Source: Gracilaria vermiculophylla (Eukaryota > Rhodophyta > Florideophyceae > Gracilariales > Gracilariaceae). From it: a DNA stretch of 52,527 bases. Below are positions 11,653 to 21,763 of this stretch, piece by piece; the stretch's first letter is position 1; each line of letters opens with the position of its first letter. Both the position numbers and the translations under genes were made by a program. The notes under the pieces were generated by a model that was given only the letters and a program-made list of their open reading frames with translations, was not told the DNA's origin and did not search any database. Location: NCBI GenBank assembly GCA_019155205.2, contig JAHNZQ020000016.1:1706911-1759437 (forward strand). Direction: 5' to 3'.

Positions 11653-11874
11653 TACCGTTCCATTTCAATTGGTGAACGGCGATCTTACCATTTTCTCATT
11701 TCTGTCGTACCATTCCAAAGCAGTACATAAACACAGTCTTGTTCGATATCAAGTAAACCAAAGGAGAAGAGGAGATCATTTGCCTTCTTTTTTACCTCTG
11801 TGCGAAAAGGACTCAGCATTGGCGTCTGAGTGGATTTCCCAAAGTGATTTCTATCTTCTTCACATTGTTTGACA
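11597..11874 (+). repeat. 3' LTR of C1
   Basis: 278 bp, preceded directly by a short purine tract ending aggggga-a at 11596, the expected plus-strand primer. Followed by the ccttg target copy at 11875-11879. A second copy, produced by the tandem duplication, is at 14326-14603. Confidence 0.9.
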
Positions 11875-12835
11875 CCTTGACTAGGAAATTGTGGGCATCA
11901 AAATTCTTAATTTTGTAGAACACATGGCTACTGATAACGTTTGCGCCGGCGGGAACCTCAGGGACTGGTATTTCACGGACACTCTTCTTGAAAGCTTCTT
12001 CTTCATTCCCATAAGCCGTTTCGGTTATAAAGATAGGGAGGCCTTGCGCCTGGTGAAGCATAAACTTCTTAGAACCAAGAACAATGTAGAACTCGGAGAT
12101 TGCTTTTTGCTGAACTCTTTGAAGGTGCGCTCCAGGAGAAAGTTGAACTTCAGAACTAAGTACTGGGTTTGTGGTCTCATCAGCTTCAGAAGGACAGGAG
12201 TTAGGGAGCTCATTAACACTCTGGGAAGGAGCGGATGACTGGCAAGGAGGTTCACCAGGCACCAGGGTTAAAACATGGTCCTCACTAGAAATATTGGAAC
12301 CAGGTTGGGGGTAGCGCCAAGTTTCGTCGCGGAGGTCTAAGATTTCTTTTGCACCATCATCGTAGCGGATAATGCGTTTCTCCGTGCGAGCCGTGTACTT
12401 GCGCACAGCGCCAGGGTAGTATGTCTTGTCCATAGGCCAGTAGACTTCGATACTGTCACCGCCAGATGGCAAGTCAGTGACGTTCTTGGCAGGGCAAAGG
12501 ACCTGGTTCGTTTCAGTACAGGGTACATTGTACTGGGCGGAGACATTGTCTTTTGAGTGCAGGGTTTGGGGTTCCACATGTGAGTTTTGGCTAAGGGGAT
12601 CATCATCAATGTCAAATTCTGGACTGAAGCTCGGAGTGTGAATCTCTTTTCCAAGAAGACCTTCATAACAAATGGTGCTCTTTGTATCATGATCTTCATG
12701 TAAGCTGGTATACGAAGCAATATGGATGGAAGTGTCCAGTTCATCAATGGCATCTTGAACAGCGATAGCGAGACCGTCTTTGCTGATAGCAGGCCGAATA
12801 TCCTCAAGGGCTACAGAGATCTTTTTGTTGTTCAA
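11875..12835 (-). pseudogene. Element T Tudor-like domain and reverse transcriptase start, unit 1 copy
   Basis: Same protein as described for unit 2 (14604-15564). Here it is the copy physically next to the real C1 insertion point, so it is the original partner of 6443-7618. The Tudor-like segment spans about 12308-12463 and the reverse transcriptase start (GANVISSHVFYKIK) is cut at 11875 by the C1 LTR. Beyond that point the open frame runs 62 bp into LTR sequence, which is fortuitous. Confidence 0.82.
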
Positions 12836-12910
12836 TCCAGGGACAGTAGCAGTACGACTAGATTGATCATAGCTGAGAACGGATTTCGGAGCAGATCATC
12901 TTCCTCTCTT

Positions 12911-13887
12911 CTAGTGCTGTTTCTCAATGTAAACTTGCACCATATCACCCACTTTGAGAGGAATCTCTTTGACCGATTTGGATCGCAGTATTAGAGTGAG
13001 CTTACCTTTGGCCAGCAAGGTCTTATGAGCACTTTTAATTTCATCCGGTACGTAAAATGGGGGTGTGCAACAGGGATCTACAGGTCTAGTAAACCATTTG
13101 GTCAGTTCGTATGCGGAAAGGATATCGTTTCCATAGAGATCTTTGCATATCCTGAGAGATTGTTGAACAAGGATCGGTAACTGAACCGGAAGTGTCACAG
13201 AAGATGCATGCTTGAGGCGTTCAGATACATCTCGTATCACTCTGTGATTTGATTCGATTACATCTTATTGTGTTTACGAGTAGGGATCGGGCGTTGAAGG
13301 GTGCTGTGGAGTTGAAGGTACGAGTGAAAAGTTTTGTTATTGAAAGCTGGATCAAAAAGAACGGTAGATGGGTTCCAAGAAGGGCATAGCCAAATAGCTT
13401 CAAATGAACTGATAGCGTCAAGCATGGATGTAGTTGGCACTACTAATCCTGCTGAGTATCGAGAAACAGGGTCTATTACGTGAAAAACACTTAGTTCATC
13501 TAAGAACATGTGATCAACACAAAATAACTCGTTAAACTTCCAAGTCAGAGAACTGATAGAAACCTTTCGGGCGGGTTGGGGTAATGATAGATTACTGCAA
13601 CTAGTGCACTCTTCCATAGTAGGAGCGAGGTACTTATTGACATCTATGTTCCAAAGTTTGTTGCGTTGCAGTAGGAGTTGGATATCTGAGTAGGCGGAGT
13701 GTCCACAGACACGCCCGTGTAAGTTTTCCACTGTTTGCTTTAGTTCACGCCATGGAAGATCACATTGGACAGTATCAAAGCAAGAAGTGGCACAAAAGAG
13801 ACGCATGTGAGGTTGAGAGCTGAGTTGGTGGGTATGAAAAATGAAACACTGATGAGGGATGTAACGGTACATAAGCTTGTAGACCAA
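12911..13887 (-). pseudogene. Element T integrase, unit 1 copy
   Basis: Duplicate of the integrase described at 15640-16793. In this unit it is cut at 13898 by the duplication junction, so it lacks the protease side. It carries the same frameshift (between 13240 and 13258) and the same downstream stop, which shows the damage predates the duplication. Confidence 0.85.
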
Positions 13888-13898
13888 TGTGACATAAT

Positions 13899-14381
13899 GA
13901 AGTTTGGAGCGATGCCTCTTTTTCTGACGATCTCCCGACCAGAAAAACTACCATCGGATACTTTGTTTTCTGGAACAGATACACTGCTGCATAGAGTCCT
14001 TCGAAGACTAGAACTGTGGCCCTAAGTACGACCGGGTCTGTGTTTGTTGCAGCTGCTGAAGCCTTGAAAACAGCACTGTATTTGAAGAATTTCAACCAAG
14101 AAGTGCGTCGCTACCATTTTTCCATGAAGCTACTTGAAGATAAAAAGGCCAAGCATCTTGACATACGTTATCATTTCATTAGAGAGATGTACCAAGACAA
14201 ACTAATGGATTCCATCCACGTTTCATCAGGAAAACAGTTTGCTGTCCTTTTGACAAAGTCTCTTCCTGCTGTCACGCACAAGACATTGCTTAAGTTTGTT
14301 GCAAGCTTCTCGAGTTCAGGGGGAATGTTGGATGACGAGTTGTTGGTAGATCTCGACAAGGCTGCATACAGTGGAGTTTAG
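13899..14381 (+). pseudogene. C1 RNase H end, duplicated fragment
   Basis: Copy of 11170-11652, the last part of C1 RNase H reading into its LTR. It lacks any upstream polyprotein and exists only because of the tandem duplication. It contains the same internal tag stop as unit 1. Confidence 0.85.
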
Positions 14382-14603
14382 TACCGTTCCATTTCAATTG
14401 GTGAACGGCGATCTTACCATTTTCTCATTTCTGTCGTACCATTCCAAAGCAGTACATAAACACAGTCTTGTTCGATATCAAGTAAACCAAAGGAGAAGAG
14501 GAGATCATTTGCCTTCTTTTTTACCTCTGTGCGAAAAGGACTCAGCATTGGCGTCTGAGTGGATTTCCCAAAGTGATTTCTATCTTCTTCACATTGTTTG
14601 ACA
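14326..14603 (+). repeat. Third copy of the C1 LTR (from the tandem duplication)
   Basis: Same sequence as 11597-11874. Followed by the ccttg target copy at 14604-14608. Confidence 0.9.
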
Positions 14604-15564
14604 CCTTGACTAGGAAATTGTGGGCATCAAAATTCTTAATTTTGTAGAACACATGGCTACTGATAACGTTTGCGCCGGCGGGAACCTCAGGGACTGGTAT
14701 TTCACGGACACTCTTCTTGAAAGCTTCTTCTTCATTCCCATAAGCCGTTTCGGTTATAAAGATAGGGAGGCCTTGCGCCTGGTGAAGCATAAACTTCTTA
14801 GAACCAAGAACAATGTAGAACTCGGAGATTGCTTTTTGCTGAACTCTTTGAAGGTGCGCTCCAGGAGAAAGTTGAACTTCAGAACTAAGTACTGGGTTTG
14901 TGGTCTCATCAGCTTCAGAAGGACAGGAGTTAGGGAGCTCATTAACACTCTGGGAAGGAGCGGATGACTGGCAAGGAGGTTCACCAGGCACCAGGGTTAA
15001 AACATGGTCCTCACTAGAAATATTGGAACCAGGTTGGGGGTAGCGCCAAGTTTCGTCGCGGAGGTCTAAGATTTCTTTTGCACCATCATCGTAGCGGATA
15101 ATGCGTTTCTCCGTGCGAGCCGTGTACTTGCGCACAGCGCCAGGGTAGTATGTCTTGTCCATAGGCCAGTAGACTTCGATACTGTCACCGCCAGATGGCA
15201 AGTCAGTGACGTTCTTGGCAGGGCAAAGGACCTGGTTCGTTTCAGTACAGGGTACATTGTACTGGGCGGAGACATTGTCTTTTGAGTGCAGGGTTTGGGG
15301 TTCCACATGTGAGTTTTGGCTAAGGGGATCATCATCAATGTCAAATTCTGGACTGAAGCTCGGAGTGTGAATCTCTTTTCCAAGAAGACCTTCATAACAA
15401 ATGGTGCTCTTTGTATCATGATCTTCATGTAAGCTGGTATACGAAGCAATATGGATGGAAGTGTCCAGTTCATCAATGGCATCTTGAACAGCGATAGCGA
15501 GACCGTCTTTGCTGATAGCAGGCCGAATATCCTCAAGGGCTACAGAGATCTTTTTGTTGTTCAA
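14604..15564 (-). pseudogene. Element T Tudor-like domain plus reverse transcriptase start
   Basis: Part of the element T polyprotein downstream of integrase. At about residues 125-176 (15037-15192) lies a Tudor-type module: IEVYWPMDKTYYPGAV, then IIRYDDGAKEILDL and ETWRY. The pattern WP-D-yYpG-V...YDDG-E-L-L-E-W is that of plant PDS5- and MSH6-type Tudor domains, which bind methylated histone H3. About 100 residues later the reverse transcriptase begins with GANVISSHVFYKIK. The frame is in phase with the integrase C-terminus upstream, separated by two stops (one at 15640-15642). The domain may steer integration to marked chromatin; that is inference. Being in the duplicated unit, this copy no longer leads into the rest of the reverse transcriptase. 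Confidence 0.8.
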
Positions 15565-15639
15565 TCCAGGGACAGTAGCAGTACGACTAGATTGATCATA
15601 GCTGAGAACGGATTTCGGAGCAGATCATCTTCCTCTCTT

Positions 15640-16793
15640 CTAGTGCTGTTTCTCAATGTAAACTTGCACCATATCACCCACTTTGAGAGGAATCTCTTTG
15701 ACCGATTTGGATCGCAGTATTAGAGTGAGCTTACCTTTGGCCAGCAAGGTCTTATGAGCACTTTTAATTTCATCCGGTACGTAAAATGGGGGTGTGCAAC
15801 AGGGATCTACAGGTCTAGTAAACCATTTGGTCAGTTCGTATGCGGAAAGGATATCGTTTCCATAGAGATCTTTGCATATCCTGAGAGATTGTTGAACAAG
15901 GATCGGTAACTGAACCGGAAGTGTCACAGAAGATGCATGCTTGAGGCGTTCAGATACATCTCGTATCACTCTGTGATTTGATTCGATTACATCTTATTGT
16001 GTTTACGAGTAGGGATCGGGCGTTGAAGGGTGCTGTGGAGTTGAAGGTACGAGTGAAAAGTTTTGTTATTGAAAGCTGGATCAAAAAGAACGGTAGATGG
16101 GTTCCAAGAAGGGCATAGCCAAATAGCTTCAAATGAACTGATAGCGTCAAGCATGGATGTAGTTGGCACTACTAATCCTGCTGAGTATCGAGAAACAGGG
16201 TCTATTACGTGAAAAACACTTAGTTCATCTAAGAACATGTGATCAACACAAAATAACTCGTTAAACTTCCAAGTCAGAGAACTGATAGAAACCTTTCGGG
16301 CGGGTTGGGGTAATGATAGATTACTGCAACTAGTGCACTCTTCCATAGTAGGAGCGAGGTACTTATTGACATCTATGTTCCAAAGTTTGTTGCGTTGCAG
16401 TAGGAGTTGGATATCTGAGTAGGCGGAGTGTCCACAGACACGCCCGTGTAAGTTTTCCACTGTTTGCTTTAGTTCACGCCATGGAAGATCACATTGGACA
16501 GTATCAAAGCAAGAAGTGGCACAAAAGAGACGCATGTGAGGTTGAGAGCTGAGTTGGTGGGTATGAAAAATGAAACACTGATGAGGGATGTAACGGTACA
16601 TAAGCTTGTAGACCAATGTGACATAATCGGGCGCATTAGGATCACCGCCAGGTAGCTGTAGTAGGTTTTGGTTGATATGCCAAGTGTTGCAGTGCTTAGT
16701 AACATTACGACCGATCACATTGCGAGGACCCGGATATGACCAAATGCCGGATAATGCCGACATTGTTCTGATTCGTACGAACTTGTAACACAA
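15640..16793 (-). pseudogene. Element T integrase (with preceding linker)
   Basis: Retroviral-type integrase read on the minus strand. It has an N-terminal Cys/His region (ECTSCSNLSL), a core with FCVDHMFLDE (first Asp), VLFDPAFNN (second Asp) and, after a frameshift between 15969 and 15987, VIESNHRVIRD (Glu). The C-terminal part ends with KVGDMVQVYIEKQH and a tag stop at 15640-15642. The first segment runs without interruption from the protease side, so this unit holds the junction lost in unit 1. The amino-acid pattern is divergent from classical copia integrases such as that of C1. Confidence 0.82.
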
Positions 16794-16986
16794 TGGATCC
16801 TAAGATGGGGCGAGCTTCCCTGGGGTGCTCACCATAACCATACCGCCAATAAGGTATATCAGAGACAGCGTCAGGCAATGGGAGAAGAGTGTGATCCCAA
16901 TCGGGACACACAATCGGTTGTATCAAAGAAAATTCGTTCATCCCAAGACCACTATATGGGGTAGCGTCGCCGAGAAAAGGGGCCAA
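16705..16986 (-). pseudogene. Element T protease region
   Basis: The open frame starts near LGDATPYSGLG, which resembles the D-[ST]-G-x-P-Y-S-x-[IL]-G active site of retropepsins found in this kind of element, with the Gly of DSG/DTG not conserved. It continues to LGSIVLQVRTNQNN and overlaps the end of gag in another frame. The catalytic assignment rests on one motif and position between gag and integrase. Confidence 0.6.
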
Positions 16987-17697
16987 CCAAATTGGAATCT
17001 AGCGAATAATTGGCGCCAGGAGAGAAAACTGTAACCATGCTAAACATAAGAGTTTTCTTCGTGGTGTCCTTTTGAGGAGGTTCGTCATACGATTTGGCAC
17101 CGCCCTTTAGAGAGCCAGCCTCCATATGACCAGACCTCCAGTGTCCGTACTTTTTGCAATAATGACACTTGGAATTAGACTTTAAGGCGCTCAGATGAGC
17201 AGGGGGGAGCTTAGTCTTCTCCTTTGAAGAGTAATCGCCAGACATTCTTGGCGTTCTCGCAGCATTGGCAGAAAAACTGGAGCGGGGACCGGTAGATGTA
17301 GACCTTTTGCATTGGCGGAGGACGGAAGCAATTGAATCATACTTCACAGCCTTCAAAAAGTCATCAGTTAAAGAAGAATCATTGAAGTTTTTTGCGCGAG
17401 GAGCAGCGTCTGCCAAGACAGATACGCGTTGAGTAGGTTCAATGTCAGCATTGGCTAGTAATGTAAAAGCCAGAACAGAGTCGGAGAGTTTGACAACATC
17501 TCCATAAGCGTGTAACTTGTAGATGTGAGCCTGGAAGTGGGATTCAAAGTCTATGAAAGTTTCAGTAGAGCCACTTCTCGTCGAGAGGAGGTGAACAAAG
17601 TCTTGATATGCATCACTCAACACGACCAGAGCGGCTCGATTGTATACAGTGTTGACTATAGCTTTCGCGCAATCCTTTAAGGCGATAATATACTAAG
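16952..17697 (-). pseudogene. Element T gag, main part with zinc knuckle
   Basis: Minus-strand gag with the copia-type core (LSDAYQDFVHLL, FESHFQAHIYKL, LSDSVLAFTLLANAD) and a knuckle CHYCKKYGHWRSGH near 17130-17170, where the last Cys of CCHC is His. The frame stays open upstream of the first Met into NTVYNRAALVVL but meets a tag near 17695. The N-terminal piece lies in a separate frame at 17756-17941. Confidence 0.75.
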
Positions 17698-17755
17698 AGA
17701 GAGACTAACATAAGTCTTGAGCGCGACCAAACAGTGGAGACTGCTACATCAACCC

Positions 17756-17941
17756 TTACAGATTCGGTGGTATATTGTTGCTACTTGTATCGGCCAAGCC
17801 TTCATGAAGTGCCTGTAGAAGTTTAATAGCGACAGCATGGGGTTCTTGATTTCTCTTGTCATCACTCCACGAGACATTTTGAATATCCCAAGAGAAGCCG
17901 GGCCTCTTTGACAGATTAGTTGACGAGGACCCTGGGCCCAT
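17756..17941 (-). pseudogene. Element T gag, N-terminal piece
   Basis: 61 codons starting with an ATG at 17941, only 4 bases inside the 5' LTR boundary (MGPGSSSTNLSKRPGFSW). Position and direction suit the start of gag. It ends in a stop before reaching the main gag frame. The very short leader leaves no obvious room for a conventional primer-binding site. Confidence 0.55.
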
Positions 17942-17944
17942 TAC

Positions 17945-18290
17945 TATGAATAGAACGGGATAACTGGTTGAAAAAACAATTGTTTACTGAACGAGGAGCA
18001 AAATAGAACAGAAAGATCGGAGCGACTTGTTGTTGAGACCCCCCAGCATCAGGAGAGGGGCCTGCAAGAGGTTTTCAAATCCAAAACAGAACCGATTAAA
18101 CGCATGGACCAGCGTAAAACTCACAAAGAGCCTAATAAAGTGCTGATATCGAAAAGTATTTGCCTACAACAAAATGTAGTCCATCAGGAGCACATCCTGC
18201 ACACCGCGTGTAGAAAATGAGCGACAACCAATAAGCAAGTCCATCACAAGCAAAAGCACTGCGTTCTACACTGATACAACGGTCTACATA
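17945..18290 (-). repeat. 5' LTR of element T
   Basis: 346 bp, tatg/cata ends, similar throughout to 5772-6118. The outer gtttc target copy is at 18291-18295. Confidence 0.85.
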
Positions 18291-18295
18291 GTTTC

Positions 18296-19737
18296 ACATT
18301 AAAAGCAAAGAAGAAGCAGAAGAACCTCCGCATGTGTGGTTCAAAGAAACAGAGCCACTTTTAGCACGACTCAATTAATTTGTTGCCGCCTTCCTTTGGT
18401 GAAAGGGAAAGACCCCAATTCCAAAAATCTGATACAAATAATCTTAAAATGCACTTCTTCTGCTCAAGCCGTTGTCTATTGCTGGCGATGCCATCCGGGC
18501 ATACTCATTACGCATAGCGAACTTATCTATGAAAGAGCTTCAATGGAAGAAACCAGTGAAAGGAACGTCACTGGTTGAGTAACCGAACATCGGCTTGTTA
18601 TCCTCACAAAAATAACTAACTGTAGTTGAGATCCCTGGATATGTCATTGATGGTAAGATCCATATTATTGGATGCTCAAAAATATTGCGTATTCGCTTTT
18701 GGCGACTTACGCTTAAGACGGTGACAGGCTTAAGATGTTTTATAACGTTTCTCGCTCGTGGCTGGTGAATTAGTCATATGATCGATGTGATTGCTCAAAT
18801 CATCTGACAAAAAGTGTTTTAGTATAGATATATGAACAATGAAGGGTGTGATCGCTCAAAGTATCTGATAGAACAATATTTTAGTATAGATGTATGAAAA
18901 GTGCCCGCCGTTTGAAGTTTTTCAACAGGATGGTAATCGCATTCATAAACGTAGTGGCCAATTTAGCGGACCCAAATGGAATACTGTTCAAGGGTTTAGA
19001 GCCAAAAAAATAGACCAACGAGGTCTTCTTCTTCGATAACACGATCTTGCAAACGACCTCATTTGGCGTCTAACGCCGCAAGTACGGTAAAGCTCCATTT
19101 CATTTTGATTTAAACCTTTATTTGAGCAAGGATGTTCGTACTACATACTTTCTCTGCATTGACCCGACGCGGATTAACGGATAAACCCATTTTTCTGTCC
19201 AACTTTAGAGCCAGTAGAACTAAAGATGACCTTTGTGATTAAGCGTGCTCATTCTCACCTGCAAAGAGCATCTTGTACATTTTGTAGTGTGCTTTCTCTT
19301 ATGTATTAGACATTGCTTTTTATGAGTGTTTTACAACACATGCGTCCAGTTTTAGAAAAAATCTGTACTTCATTGGCACCACACACTCACGGCAGGCATC
19401 GCATGTTGTGATATGATCCAGCAGCATGTCGTTAAAACATTTGCGCTACGAATCCGGAGTATGTCCAAGATTAATTGCTTCGAATGAATTATGATGAATC
19501 ACCTTATCGAAGCTTTTCATTCTCCATTCTTTCTTCTCAATTCCTGTAATTTTTCTCTTCGTTGGGCAAATGATAACATTGTTGAGCTTAAGGTAGCCCC
19601 CTTAAGGGAGAAATTCTACAAAAGACGAAATTATACGAATCGTCAGAGCCACACATTTCTTAGTTTTCAATAGTCTATACGTTGTATTAAACAAGGTGTT
19701 CACCTTTTTTCCACTGTCATTGGTACTCTAGGCATTC
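18296..19737. other. No gene recognised; contains a diverged 61-bp tandem repeat
   Basis: Open frames here are short and resemble nothing I know. At 18785-18905 a segment is repeated in tandem with a 61-bp period (shared cores tgctcaaa, atctga, ttttagtatagat). The rest is AT-rich intergenic sequence. Confidence 0.5.
18785..18905. repeat. Two-copy tandem repeat, 61-bp period
   Basis: The first copy starts at 18785 (atgtgattgctcaaa) and the second at 18846 (gtgtgatcgctcaaa). The copies differ at several positions, so the duplication is old. Confidence 0.65.
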
Positions 19738-20310
19738 ATGCTACTATATTCGGGACGTCAACCAAATGTAGGAATCCCTGCGACAGCAGACAGCTCGCCT
19801 AAAGAAAAGCAGGCCCCAAAGGGAGCAGAACAAAGTTGCTCACACTCGTGCCTTAGAGCCTCTCAAGCAGAATACTTAAGTTGGAAGCGTAGTAACCACA
19901 TATTTCGTATCAAAATCGCATGTGAGGTAGCTGGCGTGAATTCAAACCCATTCATGCGAGCATTCAATAAATTGCATTCTGGATACCGGGTGAGAGTAGA
20001 GTGGGGAATTGGCAGAATGAAAATGCTTTTTAAGAGGTTTCTAGATATCTGTCCTAACCGGCGGTCGTCATATGCTCTTATGTTTGAAAATGCAGCCATC
20101 TTGACAAACGTTCTGCATCGAAGACGCCAGGACTTCAGTATAAGTCTGCAACAACTCGAATCGAATGAGGGTGAATGGCAGGGCAAGAAGTGTACAAATG
20201 CTTTCATCTTTTTCTTAAATTACTCGCCTATTATGACTTGTTGGTCCCGCACTAGTATCAGACGCTTCATCTTTCTGTCCACTTCCTCACTCTCGAGCGT
20301 CTTCATCTGA
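19738..20310 (+). pseudogene. PIF/Harbinger-type transposase, C-terminal fragment
   Basis: Residues about 76-130 (19963-20127) read FNKLHSGYRVRVEWGIGRMK, then LFKRFLDICPN and LTNVLHRRR. That pattern, R-x-x-VE-x-x-x-G-x-x-K-x-x-F, is the last catalytic block (Glu) of DDE_Tnp_4 Harbinger transposases. The two upstream Asp blocks are absent, so this is a remnant. The first 50 residues and everything after about residue 145 do not look like transposase. The ATG at 19738 is just the first in frame. The convergent minus-strand ORF next to it fits the two-gene layout of Harbinger elements. Confidence 0.65.
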
Positions 20311-21212
20311 AGTTCACGAAGCTCCTGGCGGTTTCTGACGTCTTCTGATTGCCGTTTCGTGTGCTCCAGCACAGCATGTGTCAAGTCAGAAGACTTTATC
20401 TCAATCACGGCGACCATACTTGAAATGGCATCGACTGCATTTTTCATCAATTATCGTTTCCTCTGACGTTGCTTTTTAGTATATGTCTCATCGAGGCGGC
20501 TGTTGCTTGCCCGTTTCTCGGTCGCTACGCCAATACCGGATACTAAAGAGCCATTTGCAATTTGTTCTTTAAGCTCCGACATCTTTTTCTTGTTGAGTGT
20601 GTCAGTGTTCTTGAGACGTTGCATAAGATCATTGTCTTGCGCTACAAACTTTTGAGAGGCTTCTGGGTCCGCTCTGCCGGTTGACACTTCTCCGGCAGGA
20701 GATCATAGTGCATACTGCATGGTTCTCTCCGGTGGTAGATCTCTTTCATCGAACAACACGCCCGTTGCCCCGTTTTGTGTCTTTGTAGCCTCCAAAAAGT
20801 CTTTGTAGACTGCTTTCTACACTACAGCCGGTATCTTTTGTTGAACAGCACGCTTTCTTCCCTTGCCTTACGAAGCAAAATGTTTGCCATAGCTGCCTGC
20901 AAGAGATGCCAATACTTCAGCACCAACTACTCCCCTTTTCTTCTATACACACCTGACCGAGAAATCGACAGACCCAAATGTCTCGCGGATTTTTTTATGT
21001 TTCTTCATAAGTGACGGGGTACCAATTCGGGCGTTGCTCTGAGATGCCTTCTCTTTCTCTTCCAAACCGATGCTCTTATTGTAGTTTATAGACCTTCCAA
21101 CGCCTTCTTCGTCATTTAAATAGCCAATGCCACTCTTAAGTTTTCTTCCAACATCACTCTCTCGGATTTTTCTTCCCTTCACATCGGTAACTAACATAGT
21201 CTTGTCACTCAT
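20220..21212 (-). pseudogene. Decayed protein-coding frame, probable Harbinger partner ORF
   Basis: A single minus-strand frame of 331 codons stays coding-like throughout but is broken by five in-frame stops (after SVRCV, HFAS, PAVV, MQYAL and KQRQRKR) with no evident indel. The C-terminal part is helical and charged (EDVRNRQELRELQ, then ESEEVDRKMKRL), and the middle holds AVYKDFLEATK. This arrangement resembles the Myb/SANT-like DNA-binding partner encoded by Harbinger elements, but I do not see a clear Myb domain, so the assignment rests mainly on the convergent transposase fragment. The N-terminus may extend beyond 21212. Confidence 0.5.
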
Positions 21213-21749
21213 AGTTTGTGAGTTTGAAATTTTTGATGTAGCCTCAATAGCACGCGCATCACGATCTATATGGTCGCATGCGTGTCAAAGACGCAACGTG
21301 AAGTATGGCACGGAAGAAATTGTTCGGCAAGCAGCTTCAGTGCGGCAAAATGAAAACGAAGACAAAATTGACAGAGTATTCCTTTTCTGTGCATGTGTTC
21401 AAGACAGATACCGACCGCCCGTGACTGCTCGCGTGTAAATTTTATGCGTATAGCGTGCGCAGAGGTTATCACGAATATGGTTCGCTCTGCATGCAGTTTG
21501 TAAGATGTGCAGGGTGTATGGGTGCGCAGCGGCTCAGCATGAGCCTCAGGGGACGGACACGACGATGCTACGGTCCGGTAAGCTTGGTGATGATGAGAGG
21601 CGGGAGTGATTCAGCCGCGGCGGAACAACGCTTATCTGGATTGTAACATGAAAACGTGAGGGCAAATCTGACGACAGCAGGTTTTCATCTGCGGCCAGAA
21701 ACGAGACGATATTTTTGCGAGAATCACTTCGTCTATTTCCGGCCAAGTC
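21213..21749. other. No gene recognised
   Basis: Open frames on both strands are below 105 codons and none shows a recognisable domain. It may hold the N-terminal half of the decayed partner ORF. Confidence 0.4.
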
Positions 21750-21763
21750 TAGTGTATGTAGTT

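Larger units (their letters stand above)
7624..11874 (+). mobile_element. Element C1: Ty1/copia retrotransposon inserted into element T
   Basis: Complete structure with 278-bp LTRs at 7624-7901 and 11597-11874, both starting tgttggatga and ending gtttgaca. A perfect 5-bp target duplication (ccttg) lies on each side. The interior encodes gag, protease, integrase, reverse transcriptase and RNase H in copia order. The LTRs differ at roughly 20 of 278 positions by hand count (about 93% identity), so this is not a recent insertion. It sits antisense inside the reverse transcriptase of element T. Confidence 0.92.
11170..13898. repeat. 2,729-bp tandem duplication, unit 1
   Basis: Every feature in this block recurs 2,729 bp downstream, and the predicted proteins in the two units are identical over several hundred residues. 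The unit starts inside C1 RNase H and ends inside element T, just upstream of its integrase on the minus strand. It therefore contains the C1 3' end with its LTR plus the T integrase, Tudor-like domain and reverse transcriptase start. Confidence 0.93.
13899..16627. repeat. 2,729-bp tandem duplication, unit 2
   Basis: Second unit. The junction at 13898/13899 joins element T sequence (gacataat) to C1 RNase H sequence (gaagtttgg), with one shared base (t) at the breakpoint. The right end runs on into unduplicated element T at 16628. I compared many lines by eye and found no difference from unit 1. Confidence 0.93.
5772..18290 (-). mobile_element. Element T: Ty1/copia-order LTR retrotransposon, minus strand, interrupted and partly duplicated
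   Basis: Two similar LTRs (5772-6118 and 17945-18290) begin tatg and end cata and are flanked by the 5-bp duplication gtttc (5767-5771 and 18291-18295). Read on the minus strand, the interior gives gag with a zinc knuckle, protease, integrase, a Tudor-like domain, reverse transcriptase and RNase H. Integrase before reverse transcriptase is the Ty1/copia order. Subtracting the inserted element C1 with its 5-bp target copy and one unit of the 2,729-bp duplication leaves an original length of about 5.5 kb. Several frameshifts and stops make it inactive. Confidence 0.85.

Noticed and set aside
11813..11874. C-terminal end of the 340-codon Tudor-containing frame
   Set aside because: The last ~20 codons are C1 LTR sequence read antisense, not part of the element T protein.
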